A stretch of DNA of 5,074 bases, taken from NCBI GenBank assembly GCA_002440225.1, contig DJSH01000087.1, positions 22,689 to 27,762 on the forward strand, read 5' to 3'. The notes under the pieces are model-generated. The model worked only from the letters and a program-made list of their open reading frames with translations, was not told the DNA's origin and searched no databases. Positions within the stretch are counted from its first letter, which is position 1. The number at the start of each line of letters is the position of its first letter. Source of the DNA: Candidatus Segatella violae. Lineage in GTDB: Bacteria; Bacteroidota; Bacteroidia; Bacteroidales; Bacteroidaceae. The position numbers were made by a program, and so were the translations under genes. Positions 1 to 5,074 of the stretch are shown here, piece by piece.

Positions 1-21
1 TATATGATGTTTGAATCATAT
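1..21 (-). terminator. possible terminator hairpin after the phosphorylase gene, cut by the window edge
   Basis: Seven bases at 2-8 (atatgat) are the exact reverse complement of 15-21 (atcatat), leaving a six-base loop. On the minus strand this AU-rich stem starts at the last base of the phosphorylase TAA stop codon. That position suits the 3' end of the glycogen operon. The stem has almost no GC, and any U-tract would lie left of base 1, so a working terminator cannot be confirmed. It could equally be a chance AT-rich inverted repeat. Confidence 0.25.
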
Positions 22-2579
22 TAGTTCAACCACTTCACATAGCAGAAGTCCTGACGATGTGGCAACTTGTCGTTCTTAGGATACATACGAACGGCTGTCT
101 TGAACGATCCTGCATTGAATGGCTCGATTGTAGCCTCAAATGTGTAATTGTTACCCTCATGATGAATCATCTTGAATGGATAAACAGCATAAATCTGACG
201 ACCATCCTCAGGCTGCTCCTTCAATACGACGAGCTCTAAACCAACGGCATTGTTCAAGCCCTGCTCATCAATGACATACTGAACCTTGATCTTCTGGCCG
301 GTCTCCGCACACATCAACATGCAGTCGTCCTTAGATACTACATGGATGCCATCCCAACGCTCAGCCACCTGCTCCTTCCAGAGAGCAATCTCCTTGGCAA
401 GTGCATTATCGTTGGCGCTCAACTTCTTGAAGCGAGCAGCCTCCTTGTTGTAGAATTTCTCATAGTAGTCATCCAACTGACGCTTCATTGTATAGTGAGG
501 AGCGATAGTAGCAATTGAGTTCTTTACAACCTGAATCCACTCCTTGCTGAAGCCTTCCTTGCCCTTATTGTAGTACATAGGGATAATGTCGTTCTCCAAC
601 AAGTTGTAGATAGTAGCTGCGTCGAGCTGATCTTGATAACCCTGGTTCTGATAGGTACGCTTCTCAGGAAGAGCCCAACCAGCGCCCTCACGATAACCTT
701 CTACCCACCAGCCATCGAGCACAGAAAGGTTGACAACACCATTCATCTCAGCCTTCTCGCCAGATGTACCAGATGCCTCCAATGGACGTGTAGGAGTATT
801 CATCCAAATATCAACGCCAGAAACCAAGCGACGAGCCAATGTCATATCGTAATCCTCCAAGAAGATAATCTTGCCGAGGAACTCTGGACGCTGAGAAATC
901 TCGAAGATTTTCTTAATCAAGCCCTGACCTGCACCATCAGCAGGGTGAGCCTTACCTGAGAAGAAGAACAATACAGGATGCTCTGGGTCGTTGACGATCT
1001 TAGACAAGCGATCCAAATCGGTGAAGAGCAAGTGAGCACGCTTGTAAGTAGCGAAACGACGGCAGAAACCTATCATCAAAGCATTAGGGTTGATGCGCTC
1101 CAAGAGAGATACCACGCGAGCAGGGTCACCCTGGTTCTTCAACCATGTCTCTGTAAACTTCTCACGAATATAAGCTACGAGCTTCTTCTTCAAAGTCATA
1201 CGAGTGTTCCAGATTTCCTCATCAGAAACCTTGTAAATCGCATGCCAAATCTCTTCGTTGCTCTGATCGCTCATGAATGAAGGATCAAAATAGGTGTCAT
1301 AGAGCTTGCGCCACTCTGTAGCTGTCCATGTAGGGAAATGCACACCGTTGGTTACATAACCTACGTGGTTCTCCTCTGGGAAATAACCCTTCCAGATATT
1401 AGCAAACATCTGCTGGCTCACCCAACCATGAAGCTTACTTACACCATTAACCTCCTGACATGTGTTACAAGCGAAAGTAGAGAGGCAGAAACGCTCGTTG
1501 TGATCGTCTGCATTCTCACGACCCATGCCGATGAACTCGTCCCAAGAGATACCAAGGCGCTGTGGATAGCCACCCATATACTTGCCAAAGAGAGCTTCGT
1601 CGAAATAGTCGTGACCTGCTGGCACTGGAGTGTGAACAGTATAGAGAGAAGATGCACGAACCAACTCAAGAGCCTGGTTGAAATTCAAGCCATCCTCCTC
1701 GATATAATCGCAAAGACGCTGCAAATTGCAGAGAGCTGCATGACCTTCGTTGCAGTGATAGATATCCTTCTTGATGCCCAATTTCTTGAGTGTAAGGATA
1801 CCACCGATACCAAGCAAAATTTCCTGCTTCAAACGGTTTTCCCAATCACCACCATAGAGAGAGTGAGTGATAGGACGGTCAAACTCAGAGTTCATATCGT
1901 TATCAGTATCAAGAAGATACAGTTTGATACGACCTACATTCACCTGCCATACGTATGCATGTACCTGATAGTTGGTGTAAGGCACGTCAACTACCAATGG
2001 GTTGCCATTTTCATCATAAACTCGCTCGATAGGAAGAGAGTTGAAGTTCTGAGCCTCATAGTTAGCAATCTGCTGACCATCCATGCTCAAAGACTGCTTG
2101 AAATAACCATATCTGTAAAGGAAACCAACAGCGCAGAGATCTACATTACTGTCTGAAGCCTCCTTCAAATAGTCACCAGCCAACATACCGAGACCACCAG
2201 AGTAAATCTTCAATACCTGATTCAAGCCATACTCCATACAGAAATATGCTACAGATGGACGCTTGGTGTTAGGCTTTACATCCATGTAGTCACGGAACAT
2301 TTTGTAGACCTTTTTAACCTTTGCCATTGTCTCTTTGTCCTTGACAATAGCTTCCTTACGGTCATAGCTCAAGCGGTCCAAAAGCAACACAGGATTGGCG
2401 TTGACCTTCTCGTACAACTCTGGGTCGAGGCTCTTAAACAAGTCACGGCCTTCATAATTCCAGGCCCACCACATATTGTGAGCGATTTCGTCCAAGCACT
2501 TCAATTCTTTTGGAAGGCTAGACTTAATAGTTGTCTCCTTCCATTGAGGAGCGTTGACATAGTCTGCTTTAATTTTCAT
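21..2579 (-). CDS. glgP: alpha-glucan (glycogen/maltodextrin) phosphorylase, GT35 family
   Basis: This cytoplasmic, PLP-dependent enzyme releases glucose-1-phosphate from the non-reducing ends of glycogen or maltodextrin using inorganic phosphate. The 852-residue length fits the GlgP subfamily that carries an N-terminal DUF3417-type domain, rather than the rabbit-muscle/E. coli MalP branch. The N-terminal domain spans roughly residues 15-110 (HNMWWAWN at 34-41). The glycine loop SGGLGMLAGD is at 127-136. YTVHTPVPAGHDYF (313-326) carries the likely catalytic-site His316. FCRRFATYKRA (505-515) carries the phosphate-binding Arg/Lys pair. EASGTSGEKAEMNG (601-614) carries the PLP-binding Lys609, followed by LSVLDGWWVEGY. 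Residues from about 740 to the end look like the beta-rich C-terminal domain of this subfamily. No frameshift or missing core motif is visible. The start is well placed because MKIKADYVN directly precedes the conserved N-terminal domain. It lies 69 bases downstream of the glycogen synthase gene with no promoter box between, so co-transcription is likely. The family call is very secure; whether glycogen or shorter maltodextrins are preferred cannot be read from the sequence. Confidence 0.96.
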   Translation of the reverse strand: MKIKADYVNAPQWKETTIKSSLPKELKCLDEIAHNMWWAWNYEGRDLFKSLDPELYEKVNANPVLLLDRLSYDRKEAIVKDKETMAKVKKVYKMFRDYMDVKPNTKRPSVAYFCMEYGLNQVLKIYSGGLGMLAGDYLKEASDSNVDLCAVGFLYRYGYFKQSLSMDGQQIANYEAQNFNSLPIERVYDENGNPLVVDVPYTNYQVHAYVWQVNVGRIKLYLLDTDNDMNSEFDRPITHSLYGGDWENRLKQEILLGIGGILTLKKLGIKKDIYHCNEGHAALCNLQRLCDYIEEDGLNFNQALELVRASSLYTVHTPVPAGHDYFDEALFGKYMGGYPQRLGISWDEFIGMGRENADDHNERFCLSTFACNTCQEVNGVSKLHGWVSQQMFANIWKGYFPEENHVGYVTNGVHFPTWTATEWRKLYDTYFDPSFMSDQSNEEIWHAIYKVSDEEIWNTRMTLKKKLVAYIREKFTETWLKNQGDPARVVSLLERINPNALMIGFCRRFATYKRAHLLFTDLDRLSKIVNDPEHPVLFFFSGKAHPADGAGQGLIKKIFEISQRPEFLGKIIFLEDYDMTLARRLVSGVDIWMNTPTRPLEASGTSGEKAEMNGVVNLSVLDGWWVEGYREGAGWALPEKRTYQNQGYQDQLDAATIYNLLENDIIPMYYNKGKEGFSKEWIQVVKNSIATIAPHYTMKRQLDDYYEKFYNKEAARFKKLSANDNALAKEIALWKEQVAERWDGIHVVSKDDCMLMCAETGQKIKVQYVIDEQGLNNAVGLELVVLKEQPEDGRQIYAVYPFKMIHHEGNNYTFEATIEPFNAGSFKTAVRMYPKNDKLPHRQDFCYVKWLN

Positions 2580-2648
2580 TGTGTTTCGATTTATATTAAA
2601 GTATTATTATTCTATTTGCTTCATAACTAATAATAGATGGTGCCCAGT

Positions 2649-4310
2649 TTACTTAGCCACTCGTTTCGCAGCCTTGCGAAGAGCAAAATCATAGGCATCA
2701 TAATAGTACTCGATGAAATGTTTCCAAAGAGCCTTCTCCGAAAGAGTTTCTGCATTCTTGCGACACTTGTTCACCTGAGTCTTGGTAAAGCCTGAGTACT
2801 TAGCCACTGTATCCTTGATGGAATCAGCTACCTCTGAGTAGTTATAATCAGTACGTTTGATTACCTTCACTCCATCCTCAATCTCGCTATAGCCACCTTT
2901 CTCGCTATTAGCCCAAAGTCCAAAACCTGCGAGATCGGTAGTGATGCAAGGCACCTTGAAAGCAACAGCCTCCAAAGGAGTATAGCCCCACGGCTCGTAA
3001 TAAGATGGATAGATACAAAGATCGTTACCGAGCACTACATCATAGTAGCTCTTATTGATGATACCATCATTACCTGTCAAGTAGCAAGGCAAGAAGATAA
3101 GCTTCACCTTGTCTTCCTTGTTATTATGCATGTTGTAGTATTTCAACATTCCAAGCACATTGTCGTGACTCATATTGTGCAACCAATGGGTAATCTCTGG
3201 AACCTCCAATGGCGTATCAAACTTCTTGCCACTATTCAATCGGTCTAGGAGATCTTGTCGTGGCTCTCCTACCCAACCTGGAACATCGATAAATGCCAAT
3301 ACATTTTTCTTCAAATTGCCGTCTCGAAGCAATCTATTCATCGCCTCGATATAGACATCAATACCCTTGTTGCGGAACTCGTAGCGTCCACTAGTTGAAA
3401 CTATGAGCGTATCATCGCCCAAGTCGGTTCCCATCAAAGCATTAGCCACATCAAGCAAACGCTTGCGAGCCTCCTTGCGTTTCTTTCTGAAAGTAGCACC
3501 CTTTGGCACGAAACTATTGTCGAAACCATTAGGCAAGACAAAATCCACAGGTTTATCCAAAAGTTCCTTACACTCATTGGCAGTAATGTCACTCACGGTA
3601 GTAAAACAATCCACATATTTGGCTGTCTGCTTTTCTATGGAATGCTTGCTCTGCATGTTGAGCTCCTGCGCCATCTGATCGCCATTGTAAGCGAAGAGAT
3701 AGTCGTAGAGAGGTTTGTTGTTGCCAGCGATACTACGACCGATGCTTGTAGCATGAGTTGTGAAAACAGTGGCGATTTCAGGCAAATTCTTGTTGATATA
3801 AAGCACACCAAGTCCCGTCATCCACTCATTTCCATGATAGATAACCTTTTTGCCTTTCCCAACAACATGTTTATAGAAACTTTCCACTACCAAGGCGGCA
3901 GCGTAAGAAAACATGGAAGCTTCGTCATAATCACCATAAGCATGAAGACTATCAACCTGATAATCCTCCCAAAGCTGTCCGTAGATCTGGTTTTTAATCT
4001 CATAGTAAGGAGTAAAATCCACCAAGATGGAAACAGGTTCGCCCGGAATATTCCAGCGTCCCACTTTCACCTTGAGTCCCTCCTTGAAAGCCTCTGTTTG
4101 CCACTCCGCATAAAGCGTATTATCTTCGGAGAAATAAGGATTAACCTTGTCCCCCCAACAGTCAGGTCCAATGAAGATTAGTTGGTCCTGAAGCTTTTCC
4201 TTAAGAGTCTTAGCACGCGTTGAAAGTACGGTATAAATACCACCTACTTTGTTACACACTTCCCAGCTCGACTCAAATATATAATCTGGAAATAATCTGT
4301 CCTTTCCCAT
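2649..4310 (-). CDS. eukaryote-type glycogen synthase, GT3 family
   Basis: This enzyme transfers glucose from a nucleotide sugar to the non-reducing end of an alpha-1,4-glucan in the cytoplasm. The 553 residues resemble yeast and animal glycogen synthase (GT3), not bacterial GlgA (GT5). FESSWEVCNKVGGIYTVL (12-29) is the N-terminal nucleotide-sugar site. YHGNEWMTG (158-166) and FTTHAT (183-188) follow. FTTVSDITANE (236-246) and LPNGFD (259-264) match the GT3 core. GRYEFRNKG (308-316) supplies Arg309 and Lys315, matching the catalytic Arg/Lys of yeast GRYEFKNKG. YPSYYEPWGYTPLEA (434-448) holds the E-x7-E pair Glu439/Glu447. The frame stays open to 4385, but I chose the ATG at 4308-4310. A -7 promoter box lies at 4333-4340, and the extra 25 residues have no family counterpart. 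Eukaryotic GT3 enzymes use UDP-glucose; that this one does is inference. The C-terminal arginine-rich segment that senses glucose-6-phosphate in yeast and animals is mostly absent, with only KCRK at 515-518. The gene leads the unit that continues into the phosphorylase. Confidence 0.94.
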   Translation of the reverse strand: MGKDRLFPDYIFESSWEVCNKVGGIYTVLSTRAKTLKEKLQDQLIFIGPDCWGDKVNPYFSEDNTLYAEWQTEAFKEGLKVKVGRWNIPGEPVSILVDFTPYYEIKNQIYGQLWEDYQVDSLHAYGDYDEASMFSYAAALVVESFYKHVVGKGKKVIYHGNEWMTGLGVLYINKNLPEIATVFTTHATSIGRSIAGNNKPLYDYLFAYNGDQMAQELNMQSKHSIEKQTAKYVDCFTTVSDITANECKELLDKPVDFVLPNGFDNSFVPKGATFRKKRKEARKRLLDVANALMGTDLGDDTLIVSTSGRYEFRNKGIDVYIEAMNRLLRDGNLKKNVLAFIDVPGWVGEPRQDLLDRLNSGKKFDTPLEVPEITHWLHNMSHDNVLGMLKYYNMHNNKEDKVKLIFLPCYLTGNDGIINKSYYDVVLGNDLCIYPSYYEPWGYTPLEAVAFKVPCITTDLAGFGLWANSEKGGYSEIEDGVKVIKRTDYNYSEVADSIKDTVAKYSGFTKTQVNKCRKNAETLSEKALWKHFIEYYYDAYDFALRKAAKRVAK

Positions 4311-4332
4311 ATAAAATATCAATAAAACACCG

Positions 4333-4340
4333 CAAAGATA
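4333..4340 (-). promoter_or_regulatory. Bacteroidetes -7 promoter box for the glycogen synthase-phosphorylase unit
   Basis: Read on the minus strand this is TATCTTTG, a perfect match to the Bacteroidetes primary sigma factor -7 consensus TAnnTTTG. It ends 22 bases before the ATG at 4310, which would give a leader of roughly 15-20 nt. No clean TTTG -33 element sits about 20 bases upstream; only a T-rich stretch (minus-strand TTTTTCTTCG, 4361-4370) is there. The leader is AT-rich with no Shine-Dalgarno sequence, as is usual in this phylum. The box decides the gene start, because it lies inside the longer open frame and would otherwise be coding. Confidence 0.68.
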
Positions 4341-4415
4341 ACTAAATAATTGCAAAATAACGAAGAAAAAGCAAAGATTATTCAAAAAAAATGCCGATTT
4401 CTTGATTTAAATAAA

Positions 4416-4423
4416 TAACTTTG
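4416..4423 (+). promoter_or_regulatory. Bacteroidetes -7 promoter box for the small secreted-protein gene
   Basis: TAACTTTG matches the TAnnTTTG consensus perfectly and lies 24 bases before the ATG at 4448, so the leader would be about 20 nt. No convincing TTTG is present at the -33 position near 4392-4396. An 8-base palindrome, atttaaat (4405-4412), lies just upstream of the box. A TTG at 4421-4423 opens the frame nine codons earlier, but it is part of this box and so is not the start. This promoter points away from the synthase promoter; about 75 bases separate the two boxes. Confidence 0.66.
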
Positions 4424-4447
4424 TCGCAGTTAATTGAAAATAGAGAT

Positions 4448-4867
4448 ATGAAAACAACGGTTTTATCTACTTTACTGTGCCTCATGAGCCTTTCATGCAT
4501 GGCACAAAACGACAGTACCTTATTCAAGGGAAGATTGAACAACAAGGAATTTGATGTATATCTGAACATAGATTTCTACAAGAAGAATCTAAAAATTCCT
4601 GGTCAAGAACTATTCGGAGAAATGCCTGGCTATTTTGGAGATAAACGAGATAGCCGAAAATGGTTGATTACAGATGCAGACATAGATGGTAAGACTGCCC
4701 ACCTATCCATTATCAATGATTATGGAAGTGAAGATCTCACTGCCGATTTGGTTATTCTACCCGATGGTAGTTACGAACTTCAACAGAAAGATGGCAGTAG
4801 CATGAAGATTGCTCGAAACCGAAAATGGGTGAAAATCCCTAAAAAACTGAAATTTATCAAGCAATAA
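4448..4867 (+). CDS. small predicted secreted protein of unknown function
   Basis: I do not recognise a named family for this 139-residue protein. The N-terminus is a clear signal peptide: MK, then a hydrophobic core (VLSTLLCLMSL, 5-15), then SCMA before a likely signal peptidase I cut between Ala19 and Gln20. Cys17 is not in a good lipobox (Ser at -3), so a lipoprotein is less likely. The mature part of about 120 residues has no further membrane segment. It shows alternating short strands and turns (FDVYLNIDFY 35-44, AHLSIIND 84-91, ADLVILPDGSYEL 99-111), which suggests a small all-beta fold. GEMPGYFGDKRDSRKW (57-72) looks like a conserved-type core. The last 20 residues are strongly basic, with nine Lys/Arg. 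Location is probably periplasm or cell surface. The gene is divergent from the glycogen unit, with its own promoter and terminator, so a role in glycogen metabolism is not implied. The ATG at 4448 is preferred because it directly precedes the signal peptide. Confidence 0.85.
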   Translation: MKTTVLSTLLCLMSLSCMAQNDSTLFKGRLNNKEFDVYLNIDFYKKNLKIPGQELFGEMPGYFGDKRDSRKWLITDADIDGKTAHLSIINDYGSEDLTADLVILPDGSYELQQKDGSSMKIARNRKWVKIPKKLKFIKQ

Positions 4868-4873
4868 TCGCTT

Positions 4874-4945
4874 GCCCCATATTTTTCTTATAGCTTATCA
4901 GTGTACGATCATGTTGAGAATATGAGAAATATGGGGCTTCTTGTT
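4874..4945 (+). terminator. rho-independent terminator of the small secreted-protein gene
   Basis: GCCCCATATTT (4874-4884) is the exact reverse complement of 4927-4937. A U-G wobble and two more pairs (4885-4887 with 4924-4926) extend the stem to 14 bp, and 4889-4891 can pair with 4920-4922 after one mismatch. The loop is long, about 28-36 nt. A U-rich run, ttcttgtt (4938-4945), follows directly on the plus strand. On the minus strand the stem is followed by AAGCGATT, so termination is probably one-directional. The stem begins 7 bases after the stop codon. A small hairpin, caagc/gcttg (4858-4862 with 4870-4874), spans the stop codon and shares one base with the terminator stem. Confidence 0.62.
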
Positions 4946-4977
4946 ATGATTAATAGAGAATCGAATACGACAATATC

Positions 4978-5045
4978 TCCCGCAAATTACGCAGATTATC
5001 GCAGATATTTGAAAGTTCAAGGAAAAATCTGCATAATCTGCGGGA
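4978..5045. repeat. palindromic intergenic repeat made of CGCAGATTA-like units
   Basis: The left arm 4978-4997 (tcccgcaaattacgcagatt) pairs with the right arm 5026-5045 with only two mismatches over 20 bp. The left side carries three tandem units starting at 4981, 4990 and 5000 (cgcaaatta, cgcagattat, cgcagatatt). The right side carries two inverted units (aatctgca, taatctgcg). An inner hairpin is also possible between 5001-5010 and 5023-5032, with one mismatch. The short centre contains ttgaa-ag-ttcaa (5009-5020). The element lies between genes and encodes nothing. From memory, ATCTGCGTAATCTGCGGGA-like strings recur between genes of Bacteroidales, so I read this as a REP- or MITE-like dispersed element; copy number cannot be judged from one window. 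Confidence 0.6.
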
Positions 5046-5074
5046 CAAACACAAAGAAGCCTCAGAAATCTTTC

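Noticed and set aside
1338..2156. A 272-codon open frame on the plus strand
   Set aside because: It lies wholly antisense to the conserved catalytic part of the phosphorylase gene, its translation shows no recognisable domain, and no promoter or start context is visible. It is a shadow of the real gene.
2602..2635. AU-rich inverted repeat (tattatt/aataata) between synthase and phosphorylase genes
   Set aside because: It has no GC pairs, several equivalent registers and no U-tract placed like a terminator; chance is likely in such AT-rich DNA.
3642..4181. A 179-codon open frame on the plus strand
   Set aside because: It is antisense to the glycogen synthase core and has no family signature; the synthase reading explains this DNA.
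4421..4447. TTG start nine codons upstream of the small secreted protein
   Set aside because: The TTG is the end of the -7 box TAACTTTG, and the extra residues would put charged amino acids before a normal signal peptide that starts at the ATG.
4490..4501. Possible lipoprotein processing at Cys17 of the small secreted protein
   Set aside because: The residues before the Cys are Ser-Leu-Ser, so the required Leu-type residue at -3 is missing, while the A19|Q20 signal peptidase I site fits well.
4378..4569. A 63-codon minus-strand frame running into the start of the small secreted-protein gene
   Set aside because: It overlaps the signal peptide region and plus-strand promoter of a convincing gene and shows no recognisable features of its own.
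4981..5041. CRISPR-like or simple tandem repeat array
   Set aside because: The units are only 9-10 bases, adjoin without spacers and are arranged as an inverted pair, so the structure is a palindrome rather than a CRISPR array.

Overview
The window looks like chromosomal core sequence from a Bacteroidales bacterium, most likely Prevotella/Segatella or a close relative. Three things support this: perfect Bacteroidetes-type -7 boxes (TAnnTTTG) in front of both transcription units, AT-rich leaders without a clear Shine-Dalgarno sequence, and a signal peptide ending in A|Q. The genus is an inference from protein character, not from a database match.

Layout: about 85% of the window is a two-gene minus-strand unit for glycogen metabolism. 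The upstream gene (2649-4310) encodes a eukaryote-type (GT3) glycogen synthase. Then, after a 69-base gap with no visible promoter, comes an 852-residue alpha-glucan phosphorylase of the GT35/GlgP type (21-2579). One enzyme builds the alpha-1,4-glucan from a nucleotide sugar and the other releases glucose-1-phosphate from it, so the pair couples storage and retrieval of carbon. A small hairpin follows the phosphorylase stop codon and may be part of the operon terminator, cut off by the window edge. No branching enzyme, debranching enzyme or nucleotide-sugar pyrophosphorylase lies in the window.

The 137 bases between the synthase and the next gene hold two back-to-back promoters. One reads left into the synthase. 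The other reads right into a 139-residue predicted secreted protein of unknown function (4448-4867). Promoter positions decide both starts: longer reading frames are open upstream of each gene, but they would run through the promoter -7 boxes. In the synthase this would add a false hydrophobic leader.

Downstream of the small gene lie a rho-independent terminator (4874-4945) and a 68-base imperfect palindrome built from short CGCAGATTA-like units (4978-5045), which resembles an intergenic repetitive element. The last 29 bases show nothing recognisable.

I see no CRISPR array, transposase, tRNA, rRNA or defence module, and nothing that amounts to a new multi-gene system. The points most worth checking are the palindromic repeat, the unknown secreted protein and the regulation of the GT3 synthase.
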